From the NCBI GenBank assembly GCA_018660505.1, contig JABJKE010000028.1:45067-109066 (forward strand): a stretch of DNA of 64,000 bases, in the 5' to 3' direction. Below, piece by piece: positions 40,319 to 50,100 of this stretch. The notes beneath the pieces are model-generated. The model saw nothing but the letters and a program-made list of their open reading frames with translations, had not been told where the DNA came from and ran no database searches. Both the position numbers and the translations under genes were made by a program. Origin of the DNA: Rhodobiaceae bacterium. Lineage in GTDB: Bacteria; Pseudomonadota; Alphaproteobacteria; RS24. The stretch's first letter is position 1; each line of letters opens with the position of its first letter.

Positions 40319-41209
40319 ATGAGTCGGTTTAATTTCGCAGATAGATTGCTCACGCAGACTAAAAAAAGGGGCAATCCGCTTTGCCTAGGGCTCGACCCCC
40401 ATGTTTCTTTGCTGCCTCAGTTCGTCATGGGAAAAACCGATGAAAAAACCAATAGAGTGAAATCTATCGAAGCCTTTATCATTTCCTATATCGATTTAAT
40501 TGCTGACAAAGTGCCGGCCGTGAAAACCCAAGCTGCGTTTTTTGAGCAGTATGGGTCGGCGGGTATGCAGATGTTATTTGACGTTTCCTCTTATGCTCAG
40601 GAAAAAGGGCTGCTGGTTATTTTAGACGCCAAAAGAAGCGATATAGGCTCCACGGCGAAAGCTTATGCCGAAGCTTATTTGTCGAAACAGGCTCCCTTTG
40701 ATGCCATAACCCTCAATCCTTATTTGGGCATGGATAGCCTTGTGCCCTTTATCGATGCCTGCCAGTCCAATGGCAAAGGGGTTTTCGTCTTGGCTAAAAC
40801 AAGCAACCCGGGTGCCAAAGATTACCAAGATTTGGTTTTGCAAGAAGGCGGACACTTATATGAGGCCATCGCCAAAAGCCTTCAAAGTCACAGCAAAGCT
40901 TTGGTCGGAAAATCTGGCTGGTCATCGCTCGGCGTTGTCGTGGGTGCGACCTATCCAGAGGAGGCGGTCAAAATAAGACAGCTTCTTCCCAAGGCTGTTT
41001 TTCTGGTTCCGGGATTTGGCGCTCAAGGGGCTTCTGCGGAACAGGCGCTTACCGCATTCGAGAAAACCGAAACCGCTTATGTTGGCGGCGTTATCAGCTC
41101 TTCGAGAGCCATTATGTTTCCGACGTCGCCAGAGTGTGATTGTTTTGCCGAATGGGAGACAGGCGTCAAAACCGCTTTGGCGGCGGCCCTCCAAACGCTG
41201 GTGGTATAA
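40319..41209 (+). CDS. pyrF: Orotidine 5'-phosphate decarboxylase, type 2
   Basis: The 296-residue enzyme decarboxylates OMP to UMP, the last step of pyrimidine synthesis. The signature DAKRSDIGSTAKAYAEAYL places it in the type 2 group, as in mycobacteria and Myxococcus, rather than the shorter type 1 group common in proteobacteria (DLKFHDIPNTV). Other blocks are LCLGLDPHVSLLP, the substrate-lysine region PAVKTQAAFFEQYG, TLNPYLGMDSL, VVGATYPEEA and VPGFGAQG. Arginines are often encoded by AGA or AGG (for example AGAAGC and AGAGCC), unlike neighbouring genes, and the sequence is more AT-rich. It may have been acquired. No other pyr genes are near. Confidence 0.9.
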   Translation: MSRFNFADRLLTQTKKRGNPLCLGLDPHVSLLPQFVMGKTDEKTNRVKSIEAFIISYIDLIADKVPAVKTQAAFFEQYGSAGMQMLFDVSSYAQEKGLLVILDAKRSDIGSTAKAYAEAYLSKQAPFDAITLNPYLGMDSLVPFIDACQSNGKGVFVLAKTSNPGAKDYQDLVLQEGGHLYEAIAKSLQSHSKALVGKSGWSSLGVVVGATYPEEAVKIRQLLPKAVFLVPGFGAQGASAEQALTAFEKTETAYVGGVISSSRAIMFPTSPECDCFAEWETGVKTALAAALQTLVV

Positions 41210-41227
41210 ATCTGAAACGAATTCTGG

Positions 41228-43909
41228 CTACTGAACCGCGCCGTGGCAATGTTTGAACTTTTTGCCAGAGCCGCAAGGGCAGGGTTGGTTGCGCCCGACT
41301 TTGTTGAAATCGACACCCCCTTCAGCTGCTTCGGTTTGCGGGCCTGAGGTTATATCGTCGTCTGACGCCATGGGGTTTTGGCGCGCCAATTCCGGCGTCT
41401 GTAAAACCGGAGGCGGGGTTTCCAATTGCACATGACTTAAAAACCGCACCACATCTTTTCGCAGACCCGAAAGCAGGTCCGAGAACAGCGTGAAGGCTTC
41501 CAGTTTAAATTCCGACAGCGGGTCGCGCTGGCCAAAACCGCGCAAGCCGACGATTTGGCGTAAATGCTCCAGCGTGATGAGATGCTCGCGCCAATGCTGG
41601 TCGAGCGTTTGCAAGACAATCGATTTTTCCACTTGGCGCATGACATCGGGCCCAAAGTCAGCCGCTTTGGTGGCCATCTGGCGACCCGTGGCATCGACGA
41701 GGCGCGCGGTGATTTCTTCGTCGGCAATGCCTTCTTCATCGGCCCATTGTTGCAACGGCAGCTCGAGGCCAAATATTTCGCGCACCGCTTCGTCCAGCCC
41801 CGCAATATCCCATTGCTCGGCATAGGCTTTGGCGGGGATATGGGCTTCGATTAAATCGTCGATGAGCTGCTGGCGCATGTGGCTAATTTCATCGTCGACG
41901 GTTTCGGCCTGCATGAAATCGACGCGCTGTTCGAACACCACTTTGCGTTGGTCGTTCATCACATCATCATATTTCAAAATATTTTTGCGAATGTCGAAAT
42001 TGCGCGCTTCTACTTTTTGCTGCGCCCGCTCCAGCGCTTTATTGATCCACGGATGGACAATCGCTTCGCCGTCTTTCAGGCCCAAACGTTGCAACATGCC
42101 GTCCATTCGGTCGGTGCCGAAAATCCGCATCAGGTCATCATCGAGGCTGAGGAAAAAACACGAGCGACCCGGATCGCCTTGGCGACCCGAGCGGCCGCGC
42201 AGCTGGTTATCAATGCGCCGACTTTCGTGGCGCTCGGTGCCAATGACGCATAGCCCGCCGGCTGCAATGGCTTCGGCTTTCAGCTTGGCAATCTCGGCTT
42301 CAATGGCGGCTTGCTTTTTATCGCGCGCCTCGCCCTCCAGCCCATCCAGCTCGATATCGAGGCGCATTTCGACATTGCCGCCAAGCTGAATATCCGTGCC
42401 ACGACCCGCCATATTGGTGGCAATGGTGACGGCGCCTGGCACGCCCGCCAGCGAGATAATTTGCGCTTCTTGCTCGTGATAGCGCGCGTTCAACACATTG
42501 TGTTTTACCTTGTGTTTTTTTAGCGCCGCCGAGAGCGCTTCCGATTTATCAATCGAGGTGGTGCCCACCAAAACCGGCTGGCCATTTTTCTGGCGTTGCA
42601 TGACCAGGTCTGCCACGGCGGCGAATTTTTCTTCCGCCGTGCGGTAAATCGCATCGTCTTCATCGAGGCGCGCAATGGGGGTGTTGGTTGGAACTTCCAC
42701 CACATCCAGACCATAGATATCCATAAATTCATCGGCCTCGGTCAAAGCCGTGCCGGTCATGCCCGATAGTTTTTCATACAGGCGGAAGAAGTTTTGAAAG
42801 GTAATCGACGCCAGCGTTTGGTTTTCCGGTTGAATGGCCACATGTTCTTTGGCTTCCAAAGCCTGATGCAGGCCATCGGAGAAACGCCGCCCTTCCATCA
42901 TCCGTCCGGTAAATTCGTCGATGATGATAACTTGGCCGGCCTCGCCCGCGCCGCGCACGATATAATCGCGGTCTTTTTGAAACAACACATGGGCTTTCAA
43001 AGCATTGGTGACGTGATGCACGAGGGTGGCATTGTGCAAATCATAAATCGAGCCATCTTCGTCTAGCAGACCCGCCTCGCGCAACAGGCTTTCCATGTGC
43101 TCATTGCCAGTTTCGGAGAGGTTCACTTGGCGCGATTTTTCGTCCAGCTCATAATCTTCTGGCGTCAATTGGGGGGCCAGAGCATCGATGCTGACGTAAA
43201 GGTCGGATTTATCTTCCAGCGGGCCAGAGATAATCAGCGGCGTGCGCGCTTCATCAATGAGAATGCTATCGACCTCATCGACAATCGCGAAGCCATGGCC
43301 GCGTTGCGACATTTCCTCGAGCGAATATTTCATATTGTCGCGCAGATAATCAAAGCCCAGCTCATTATTGGTCGCATAGGTAATGTCGGCGGCATAGGCG
43401 TGTTTGCGCTCGTCATCGTCCATCTCATGGGTGATGCAGCTAACCCGCAGGCCCATGGCTTCATGCACTTGGCGCATCCAATTGGCATCGCGTTGGGCCA
43501 AATAATCATTCACCGTCACCACATGCACCGGCTCGCCAGTGAGCGCGTTTAAATAACACGGCAGAGTGGCCACCAAAGTTTTACCCTCGCCGGTTTTCAT
43601 CTCGGAGATTTTGCCATCGTGCAGGGCCATGCCGCCCACCAGCTGCATATCATAATGGCGCTGGCCGAGGGTGCGCCGCGCCGCTTCGCGAACCGCGGCA
43701 AAGGCTTCTTCTAGCAAATCATCCAGCGTTTCGCCTTGCGCCAGTCGGGCTTTAAATTCGGTGGTTTTGGCTTTGAGGGCATCCTCCTCCAAAGCTTGAA
43801 ATTCGGGTTCCAAAGCGTTGATAGCTTCCAGACGCGCGATATAGCCGCGAAGCTTGCGCTCATTGAGCGAACCAAAGAAACGCTTCGCCAGCGAAGAAAG
43901 ACCGAGCAT
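41228..43909 (-). CDS. secA: Protein translocase ATPase SecA
   Basis: SecA drives Sec-dependent protein export through SecYEG. The protein of about 893 residues shows the Walker A region [21 protein letters not shown], motif [25 protein letters not shown], and the second nucleotide-binding fold with [15 protein letters not shown] and [16 protein letters not shown]. The C-terminal zinc finger is complete as [17 protein letters not shown] and binds SecB or ribosomes. The track start at 43969 is too far upstream; [20 protein letters not shown] at 43909 is the usual SecA start. The stop is 18 nt from that of the convergent pyrF. It is divergent from the parvulin gene ppiC, an order seen in many alphaproteobacteria. 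Confidence 0.98.
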   Translation of the reverse strand: MLGLSSLAKRFFGSLNERKLRGYIARLEAINALEPEFQALEEDALKAKTTEFKARLAQGETLDDLLEEAFAAVREAARRTLGQRHYDMQLVGGMALHDGKISEMKTGEGKTLVATLPCYLNALTGEPVHVVTVNDYLAQRDANWMRQVHEAMGLRVSCITHEMDDDERKHAYAADITYATNNELGFDYLRDNMKYSLEEMSQRGHGFAIVDEVDSILIDEARTPLIISGPLEDKSDLYVSIDALAPQLTPEDYELDEKSRQVNLSETGNEHMESLLREAGLLDEDGSIYDLHNATLVHHVTNALKAHVLFQKDRDYIVRGAGEAGQVIIIDEFTGRMMEGRRFSDGLHQALEAKEHVAIQPENQTLASITFQNFFRLYEKLSGMTGTALTEADEFMDIYGLDVVEVPTNTPIARLDEDDAIYRTAEEKFAAVADLVMQRQKNGQPVLVGTTSIDKSEALSAALKKHKVKHNVLNARYHEQEAQIISLAGVPGAVTIATNMAGRGTDIQLGGNVEMRLDIELDGLEGEARDKKQAAIEAEIAKLKAEAIAAGGLCVIGTERHESRRIDNQLRGRSGRQGDPGRSCFFLSLDDDLMRIFGTDRMDGMLQRLGLKDGEAIVHPWINKALERAQQKVEARNFDIRKNILKYDDVMNDQRKVVFEQRVDFMQAETVDDEISHMRQQLIDDLIEAHIPAKAYAEQWDIAGLDEAVREIFGLELPLQQWADEEGIADEEITARLVDATGRQMATKAADFGPDVMRQVEKSIVLQTLDQHWREHLITLEHLRQIVGLRGFGQRDPLSEFKLEAFTLFSDLLSGLRKDVVRFLSHVQLETPPPVLQTPELARQNPMASDDDITSGPQTEAAEGGVDFNKVGRNQPCPCGSGKKFKHCHGAVQ

Positions 43910-44109
43910 GCAAAAACCCCTAACATTATGGCTCCAAGACGAAGCCTCTAGCTGATGTAGGCAACCCAATGCTCAGTGTCAATTGGCCTTAACGTATTTT
44001 GAGCCTATTTGGGGCGCTTAATTTAGCTCTGGCGACGGCGCGAAATCACTTGTTTCTTGACCGCCCGCCAGCCAATATGGCGCTATCTTAAATAGGGAAG
44101 TTCGAATTT

Positions 44110-44943
44110 ATGTTGCCTCGTATTTATTCACGGTCTGTCTTTTGTCTTGTTTTTGCCAGCCTGCTTTGGCTAACCCCCAGCGCGCAGGCGCAAAAATTGC
44201 CCAATGGCACGGTCGCGACCATTAATGGCATTTCCATCACTTATGAAGATTTGGCGATGGCCGAGGGCGAGCTGATGAACGTCATTAGTCAGATGAATGA
44301 GCAGCAGCGTTTCGAAGCTTTGCTGGGCTATGTGATGGATCGGGTTTTGGCTTCCGAGGCCGCTAAAAAAGCCGGTTTGGAAAACGACCCGAGTTTCTTG
44401 CAGCGCAATGCATTTACCAAGCGGCAAGACTTGCATGATATTTTCATCAGTAAAAAGCTGGTCGAGAAAATTACCGACGCCGAAGTGGAAGCCTATTACA
44501 AAGAAAATATCGTCAAAGGAAACCGCCAAGAAGAAGTCCGGGCCCGACATATTTTGCTCGATAGTAAAGACATGGCCGATGCGGTTTTAGTGTCGCTGAA
44601 AGGCGGCGCTGATTTTGCGCAAATTGCCAAAGAGCGGTCGAAAGGCCCCAGCGGTTCCAGCGGTGGCGATTTGGGCTATTTCAGCCGCGAGTCGATGGTC
44701 GCCGAATTTTCCTACGCCGCGTTCAAGCTGAAAAAAGGCGCCATCTCGCAGCCCGTCAAAACGCAATTTGGCTGGCACATTATTAAGCTGGAAGATAAGC
44801 GCAAAAAACCAACGCCGAAACTCGAGCAAGTGCGCGGCCAGATTTATCAGTTGCTGATTGGCGAGGCGCGGCGCGAAATTTATGAAGAAATGCGCGAAAC
44901 GGCAGAAGTGAATTTTGTGAATATCGCGCCCGTCGCGGAATAG
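44110..44943 (+). CDS. Secreted parvulin-type peptidyl-prolyl isomerase
   Basis: The 277-residue protein has a signal peptide (VFCLVFASLLWLTPSAQA), a helical N-terminal SurA-like region with ATINGISITYEDLAMAEGEL, and a rotamase/PpiC domain: VRARHILLDSKDMADAVLVSL, FAQIAKERSKGPSGSSGGDLGYF and KTQFGWHIIKLEDKR. It probably acts in the periplasm to help outer-membrane and exported proteins fold, consistent with its place next to secA. It is about the size of PrsA-like and alphaproteobacterial PpiC proteins (270-310). argJ follows 41 nt later in the same direction. Its exact clients are unknown. Confidence 0.92.
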   Translation: MLPRIYSRSVFCLVFASLLWLTPSAQAQKLPNGTVATINGISITYEDLAMAEGELMNVISQMNEQQRFEALLGYVMDRVLASEAAKKAGLENDPSFLQRNAFTKRQDLHDIFISKKLVEKITDAEVEAYYKENIVKGNRQEEVRARHILLDSKDMADAVLVSLKGGADFAQIAKERSKGPSGSSGGDLGYFSRESMVAEFSYAAFKLKKGAISQPVKTQFGWHIIKLEDKRKKPTPKLEQVRGQIYQLLIGEARREIYEEMRETAEVNFVNIAPVAE

Positions 44944-44984
44944 TATTCCCGTCACGGAATTATATAAAAGTTGGAAGGTATCCA

Positions 44985-46268
44985 ATGACCACTAAAAAAA
45001 CCGTCGCCAGTTTGCCAGTCTCGCCTTTGGCGCCGAAGAAGTTTGCCAAGCTGGCGCCTCTGGCTGGCGTCGAATTGCAAGCCATGGCCAGTGGTTCGCG
45101 CTATGTCGGGCGCGATGATTTGCTGTTGGTGCGCTTGGCCGAAACCACGCAAGTGGCAGGGGTTTTTACCCGCTCTAAAATGCCTTCCGCGGCGGTCGAT
45201 TTATCGCGCGCGCATTTGGCGGGTGGCAAAGCGCGCGCCTTGGTGGTCAATGCGGGCAATGCCAATGCCTTTACCGGCAAGGCGGGCGCAAAAGCGGCTT
45301 TGGATATGGCCAAAGGGGCGGCCAAATTAGTCGATTGCCAGCCAGAAGATGTGTTGATTGCCTCGACGGGTGTGATTGGCGAAGACCTAGATCCGGCGCC
45401 TCTCTTGGCAGCCATGCAAGATAGCCAAGCGGGGCCCGCGAAGCGCAGCGACTGGCAAGCGGCGGCGCGCGCCATTATGACCACCGATACATTTGCCAAA
45501 GCGGCGACCCGCACGGCTAAATTTGGCAAGCACCAGATTACCTTAAACGCCATCGCCAAAGGCTCGGGCATGATTGCGCCCGATATGGCGACCTTATTGG
45601 CCTTTGTGTTTACCGATGCGCATGTGCCGGCCCGGCTGCTGCAAAAATTATTATCCGAAGCCAATGGCCAAAGCTTGAACTGCGTCACCGTGGATGGCGA
45701 TACATCGACGTCTGACACCTGTTTGATGTTTGCCAGCGGCGACAAAAAATGTGACGGCGCGCCTTTGCGCTCGCTAGACGATAAACGTCTTGCCCCTTTG
45801 CGCGCCGCTTTGGCCGAGTTAATGCAAGACCTGGCCGTGCAAGTGGCCAGCGACGGCGAGGGTATTTCCAAACTCATGACCATTGAGGTTATGGGTGCCG
45901 AGACCGATGCGGCGGCGCGCAATATCGGCCTCGCCATTGGTAATTCGCCTTTGGTGAAAACCGCCGTTGCGGGCGAGGATGCCAATTGGGGACGCATTGT
46001 GATGGCCATCGGAAAATCGGGCGAGGCGGCGGAGCGCGACCGCTTGTCCATCGATATTGGCGGCGTGCAAGTGGCCCGAAAAGGCCGCGCCGTGGCCGGC
46101 TATGACGAGCGCCCAGTGGCCAAACATATGCGCGGGCGCCACGTGCATATTCGGGTGAATGTCGGCGTGCAGTCGAAGACGAAGAAAAAAGCCACGGGCA
46201 AGGCGCGCATTTGGGCCAGCGATTTAACCCATGGCTATATCGATATTAATGCCGATTATCGGAGCTGA
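44985..46268 (+). CDS. argJ: Bifunctional ornithine/glutamate N-acetyltransferase ArgJ
   Basis: ArgJ transfers the acetyl group from N-acetylornithine to glutamate, and in the bifunctional form also from acetyl-CoA, in the cyclic arginine pathway. The protein is 427 residues. The self-cleavage site at the nucleophilic threonine is present in KGSGMIAPDMATLLAF, splitting alpha and beta chains. Other family blocks are LVVNAGNANAFTGKAG, IASTGVIGEDL, NCVTVDGDTSTSDTC and GEDANWGRIVMAIGKSG, and the final INADYRS. It lies between ppiC and mutT in a short operon. The mutT start is one base after the argJ stop. Confidence 0.97.
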   Translation: MTTKKTVASLPVSPLAPKKFAKLAPLAGVELQAMASGSRYVGRDDLLLVRLAETTQVAGVFTRSKMPSAAVDLSRAHLAGGKARALVVNAGNANAFTGKAGAKAALDMAKGAAKLVDCQPEDVLIASTGVIGEDLDPAPLLAAMQDSQAGPAKRSDWQAAARAIMTTDTFAKAATRTAKFGKHQITLNAIAKGSGMIAPDMATLLAFVFTDAHVPARLLQKLLSEANGQSLNCVTVDGDTSTSDTCLMFASGDKKCDGAPLRSLDDKRLAPLRAALAELMQDLAVQVASDGEGISKLMTIEVMGAETDAAARNIGLAIGNSPLVKTAVAGEDANWGRIVMAIGKSGEAAERDRLSIDIGGVQVARKGRAVAGYDERPVAKHMRGRHVHIRVNVGVQSKTKKKATGKARIWASDLTHGYIDINADYRS

Positions 46269-46269
46269 T

Positions 46270-46662
46270 ATGTTGCTGGTCGTTGCCTGCGCGCTGGTGG
46301 ATAAAGAGGGCCGCGTGCTGGTGGCGCAACGCCCGGCGGGAAAATCCATGGCCGGCCTGTGGGAGTTTCCGGGCGGCAAAATGGAAGCGGGCGAAACCCC
46401 AGAGGCGGCGCTCATTCGCGAATTGAAAGAAGAGCTATCGATCGATGTAACGGCGGCATGTTTGGCGCCTTTGAGTTTTGCCAGCCATGCCTATGATGGG
46501 TTTCATTTGCTGATGCCGCTCTATGTTTGCCGCAAATGGGAAGGCCAGATTGTGCCGCGCGAGGGGCAGGCCGTGAGCTGGAAAAAACCGCGCGCGCTCT
46601 TCGATATGGCCATGCCGCCGGCCGACATACCTTTGATTGCCGCGCTTCGAGATGCGATTTAA
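46270..46662 (+). CDS. mutT: 8-oxo-dGTP diphosphatase MutT
   Basis: The protein of 130 residues has the Nudix box GGKMEAGETPEAALIRELKEEL, in which the metal-binding REXXEE is RELKEEL (motif partly quoted). WEFPGGK just before it and FHLLMPLYVCRKWEGQ after it fit MutT rather than other Nudix enzymes. MutT hydrolyses 8-oxo-dGTP to prevent A:T to C:G mutation. I use the ATG at 46270, one base after the argJ stop; the track start at 46231 lies inside argJ. The stop TAA overlaps the stop of the convergent methyltransferase by 3 nt (TTAA). It is translationally coupled to argJ, a common order in alphaproteobacteria. Confidence 0.93.
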   Translation: MLLVVACALVDKEGRVLVAQRPAGKSMAGLWEFPGGKMEAGETPEAALIRELKEELSIDVTAACLAPLSFASHAYDGFHLLMPLYVCRKWEGQIVPREGQAVSWKKPRALFDMAMPPADIPLIAALRDAI

Positions 46663-47552
46663 ACGCCCGTAATCGGGCTTTCATCAAAGCGGGTAATCGG
46701 CTCGCCGGGCTCTTGTTTTTGTCGGTTTTCCGTGTGCGGCGAGACCCCTGCCAGATAGCATATTTCAAATTCAGCCAAGGCTTTGCCATTGTCTTGCGAG
46801 GCGGCTTGAAAGCGGGCCAGCGCGTCTTGCAAGACATCGCGGCGCAAGGCGGTTTTACTGCGGCGGGTCAAAATATTGCTCTCGCCCATGCCGCGTAAAT
46901 CGTGCAATAGCGAGAGCGGTTGCGCATAGCGCACCCGCAAGACATCGCTATCGGCGACCGGCAAATGAAAGCCCGCGCGTTGCATCAGCCCCGCCAAGTC
47001 GCGCAGGTCTGCGAACGGATGGATATGCGGGCGCACACCGCCCAGAATTTTGGTTTGGCTTTCGAGAAAAGCGGTTTGCAGCCCGCGCAGATTTTCATTG
47101 CCCGGTAGAGCTGCCAGAAACACGCCATCGGGTTTCAACGCCCGACAGATTTGCACCAAAGCGCCGGGTAAATCATTGACGTGGTGCAGCCCCCAAAACG
47201 AAACAATCAGGTCGAGGCTTTGCGGTTTAATCGGCAAGCGTTCTTCGTCGAGCACCACGCCGCCTTGGGGCAACATGGCGGGGGTGATATCGGCCTCCAT
47301 CCAGGTTTTAATTTTGCCCGTGCCGGTCTCGCCAATTAGGTTTTCGGCTTTCAGCTTGCGGCCCAAATAGCCATTGGAGGCACCAAGGCAAAGCGCGCTA
47401 TCGAAGTTACGGTTTTGCACTTTGATGCGGTCGAGCAAATCTTCGGCCGCCCGCTGGAGTAGAAAATCATAGCTATGTAGATTTTTCGCAGCGCGGGTGC
47501 GGTTGCGAGCCAGGGCGGCGCGGTCGAAAATATGTGGGACATTCGGTTTCAT
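46659..47552 (-). CDS. SAM-dependent methyltransferase, BioC/NDUFAF5-like
   Basis: The 297-residue protein is a class I methyltransferase with a degenerate SAM-binding loop, DSALCLGASNGYLG. VSFWGLHHVNDLPGALVQICRALKPDGVFLAALPG follows, and the N-terminus opens HIFDRAALARNRTRAA. That opening and the order of blocks match the NDUFAF5-like family, a relative of BioC that in mitochondria modifies a complex I subunit (NDUFS7 arginine hydroxylation). BioC function is less likely without biotin genes nearby. The start at 47552 is only 10 bp from the start of the divergent comF gene. It ends convergently with mutT. The product in bacteria is not established. Confidence 0.8.
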   Translation of the reverse strand: MKPNVPHIFDRAALARNRTRAAKNLHSYDFLLQRAAEDLLDRIKVQNRNFDSALCLGASNGYLGRKLKAENLIGETGTGKIKTWMEADITPAMLPQGGVVLDEERLPIKPQSLDLIVSFWGLHHVNDLPGALVQICRALKPDGVFLAALPGNENLRGLQTAFLESQTKILGGVRPHIHPFADLRDLAGLMQRAGFHLPVADSDVLRVRYAQPLSLLHDLRGMGESNILTRRSKTALRRDVLQDALARFQAASQDNGKALAEFEICYLAGVSPHTENRQKQEPGEPITRFDESPITGV

Positions 47553-47562
47553 TGGAGGCAAT

Positions 47563-48351
47563 ATGGCACTGATGACCCTAAAAACAAAAATAAACTTCGT
47601 GGTCCAACGAACTCTAATGCCAGCCCAGGCATTTCTAGATGTTTTCGTGCCGCCCGCTTGCCCGTTATGCGCGACGGTTTTATCGGGTGATGGCGGCTTA
47701 TGCGCGCCCTGTTGGCAGGCGCTCCATTTCATCCGCGCGCCGATATTCGATATCAGCGGCGCGCCTTTGGACGTTGACCTTGGGCCGCAGACTGTCAGTC
47801 TGGCGATGCAGAAAAACCCGCCGCCTTATGACAAAGCCCGCGCGGCGTTTCACTATAAGGGCAGTGCCGCCGCTTTGGTGAAACGCTTGAAGTTTAGCGA
47901 CCGCCCCGAGCTGGCGCCCTTAGTGGCCCCCTTCATGGTGCAGGCGGGCGCCGATGTGTTGCGCGCCCATGCGATTTTAGTGCCCGTGCCTTTGCATCGG
48001 CGGCGTTTGCTGGAGCGTCGGTTTAATCAGGCGGCCGAGCTGTGCCGCGCCATCGCCCGTACGACGGGCCATGACATTGCTTTTCAGGCGGTGCATCGGG
48101 TGAAGTCAACCCGTCCGCAAATCGGGCTGACCCGACGCAATCGAAAACGCAATTTGAAAGGCGCTTTTGCCGTGCCCGAAGCCCAGAAAGATTATCTGAA
48201 AGGGCGCACATTGGTGCTGGTCGATGATGTGTTAACCACGGGCGCCACGGTGGAGGCGATGAGCGAAACCTTGCGCCGAGCCGGGGCAGGGCGCATATAT
48301 GTTTTAACACTGGCCCGCGTGGTGCGGCCAAATCAGATGCGGGTTCCGTAA
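47563..48351 (+). CDS. comF: ComF family phosphoribosyltransferase-like protein
   Basis: The 262-residue protein has an N-terminal zinc finger-like cysteine set (PPACPLCATVL and GLCAPCWQ) and a C-terminal phosphoribosyltransferase fold with the PRPP-binding loop LVLVDDVLTTGATVEAM. These define ComF, which is needed for natural DNA uptake in some bacteria and found widely without competence. The ATG at 47563 follows GGAGG; an ATG at 47617 is a less likely alternative. It is followed 31 nt later by a nitrilase-family gene, a common pairing in alphaproteobacteria. It is divergent, with a 10-bp gap, from the NDUFAF5-like methyltransferase. A role in DNA transport is not shown here. Confidence 0.9.
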   Translation: MALMTLKTKINFVVQRTLMPAQAFLDVFVPPACPLCATVLSGDGGLCAPCWQALHFIRAPIFDISGAPLDVDLGPQTVSLAMQKNPPPYDKARAAFHYKGSAAALVKRLKFSDRPELAPLVAPFMVQAGADVLRAHAILVPVPLHRRRLLERRFNQAAELCRAIARTTGHDIAFQAVHRVKSTRPQIGLTRRNRKRNLKGAFAVPEAQKDYLKGRTLVLVDDVLTTGATVEAMSETLRRAGAGRIYVLTLARVVRPNQMRVP

Positions 48352-48382
48352 AATCCGCGCGATACGCGATAAAGGATTGGCC

Positions 48383-49246
48383 ATGAAAATTGCCTGCATT
48401 CAAATGACCAGCGCTTGCGACCCAGCCGATAATTTGCCCGTCATAGAGGCGCAAATGCGCGACGTCGTGGCAGCTGGCGCCCAATTTGTGGCTTTGCCCG
48501 AAACCTGTATCTCAATGGAGAAAAACCGCCAATCGATGCGCGCGCGCCTGCGCCGCGAGGCTGATAGCGAGCCCCTTCAAAGCCTATCTGCTTTGGCCAA
48601 AGAGCTGAGCGTGAGCCTGCTCATTGGCTCTATGGTGTTGGCCAATGACAGCCAAAAAGGCGATGTTGGAAAGGCGGTCAATCGCTCGCTCTTGCTCAAC
48701 CCGCAAGGCGAGGTGGTGGCGCGCTATGATAAAATTCATATGTTTGATGTCACTTTGGCGAGCGGGGAAACCCATGCCGAAAGCCAGAATTATCAGGCCG
48801 GAGAGCGCGCCGTATTGGCGGATTTGGGGCTTGCGAAACTTGGCTTGAGCATTTGTTATGATGTGCGCTTTGGCGCTTTATATCGACATTTGGCCCAAGC
48901 GGGCGCCGATATTATCGCGGTGCCGTCGGCTTTCACGCGCCCCACGGGGGCGGCGCATTGGGAAGTTTTATTGCGCGCCCGGGCGATCGAAACCGGCTGT
49001 TTTATCGTCGCGCCTGCGCAAGTTGGAAAGCATGAAAACGGTCGGGAGACCTATGGGCATAGTTTGATTATCGACCCTTGGGGCAAGGTTTTGGCGCAAG
49101 CCACCGACACGCAAGGCATTGTATTTGCCGATTTGGATTTATCGCTGGTCGCCAAAGCGCGGTCGCAAATTCCATCGCTGCGCCATGGCCAAGCTTTCAG
49201 CGGCACAGATGGCCGGGCGATATCTGATGAAGGTTTTGAGGGCTAA
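48383..49246 (+). CDS. Carbon-nitrogen hydrolase (nitrilase superfamily, Nit1/NIT2-like)
   Basis: The 287-residue protein has the nitrilase superfamily Glu-Lys-Cys triad. The glutamate is in [11 protein letters not shown], the lysine in [11 protein letters not shown] and the cysteine in [18 protein letters not shown]. The pattern is closest to the Nit1/NIT2 group, which removes damaged metabolites such as deaminated glutathione or acts as omega-amidase. The track uses a TTG start at 48377; the ATG at 48383 is preceded by AAAGG and is preferred. It lies between comF and the convergent ubiG gene, and its stop overlaps that of ubiG by 4 nt. The exact substrate is a guess. Confidence 0.88.
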   Translation: MKIACIQMTSACDPADNLPVIEAQMRDVVAAGAQFVALPETCISMEKNRQSMRARLRREADSEPLQSLSALAKELSVSLLIGSMVLANDSQKGDVGKAVNRSLLLNPQGEVVARYDKIHMFDVTLASGETHAESQNYQAGERAVLADLGLAKLGLSICYDVRFGALYRHLAQAGADIIAVPSAFTRPTGAAHWEVLLRARAIETGCFIVAPAQVGKHENGRETYGHSLIIDPWGKVLAQATDTQGIVFADLDLSLVAKARSQIPSLRHGQAFSGTDGRAISDEGFEG

Positions 49247-50007
49247 TCTTGGCTGGCTTTTATCGGCGCGGCGACGGCCATATAATTGACCCCCATATCC
49301 CCGGTCTGTGTCCATTTATCGGTCAGCGGATTGAAACTCACGCCGGTCGAGGTGATAAGCTCTAGCTCCGCTTTGGCCGCCATGATTTCCATCTCTTGCG
49401 GGGTGATGAATTTGTGCCAATCATGGGTGCCGCGCGGCAACCACCGCAGCACATATTCGGCCCCCACAATGGCCAAGGCATAGGCTTTGAGCGTGCGGTT
49501 GAGCGTCGCCAAAAACATAATTCCGTCTGGCTTCAACATGCCAGCACACGCACTCACAAAGGCTTGTGGGTCGGCGACATGTTCGATGACTTCCATGTTT
49601 AAAATCGCGTCAAAAGTCTCGCCCGCCGCATTTAACTGCTCTGCCGTAATGGCGCGATAATCGATTTCCAGACCTTGATTTTGGGCATGCAGGCTGGCGG
49701 TTTTAATATTGGCTTCGGCCGCATCGGCGCCCACAACCGTGGCGCCCAAACGCGCCATCGGCTCGCTCAAGAGGCCCCCGCCGCAGCCGATATCGAGAAG
49801 CCTGAGCCCTTTGAGGGGGTGAGCGGCTTTGGGGTCGCGGTCGAATTGTTTGCACAATTTATCGCGAATATAAGCCAGCCGAACCGGATTGAATTTATGC
49901 AAGGGTTTGAACTTGCCGTGCGGGTTCCACCAGTCTTCGGCCATGGCGGTAAACTTTGCCACTTCGTGTGGGTCGATGGTCACTTGGCCGGTTTGTGTAT
50001 CGCTCAT
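49243..50007 (-). CDS. ubiG: Ubiquinone biosynthesis O-methyltransferase UbiG
   Basis: UbiG performs both O-methylation steps of ubiquinone biosynthesis using SAM. The 254-residue protein starts with [29 protein letters not shown], the N-terminal signature of UbiG/COQ3 (partly quoted). It continues with [39 protein letters not shown] and [28 protein letters not shown]. It is a soluble enzyme that associates with the membrane. The track ORF at 50511 is extended through divergent lysC; the ATG at 50007 is the true start. With coq7 and coq4 this window holds three ubiquinone genes scattered over 46 kb. It is divergent from lysC. Confidence 0.97.
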   Translation of the reverse strand: MSDTQTGQVTIDPHEVAKFTAMAEDWWNPHGKFKPLHKFNPVRLAYIRDKLCKQFDRDPKAAHPLKGLRLLDIGCGGGLLSEPMARLGATVVGADAAEANIKTASLHAQNQGLEIDYRAITAEQLNAAGETFDAILNMEVIEHVADPQAFVSACAGMLKPDGIMFLATLNRTLKAYALAIVGAEYVLRWLPRGTHDWHKFITPQEMEIMAAKAELELITSTGVSFNPLTDKWTQTGDMGVNYMAVAAPIKASQD

Positions 50008-50100
50008 TGTCCGAAACTCATCTCTAAATTTAACTAGGCAGTTACCCCGTAAGGCCTTATATAAGCGCGATTGAGACGAAAGGAAATGCGAAAACCGATT

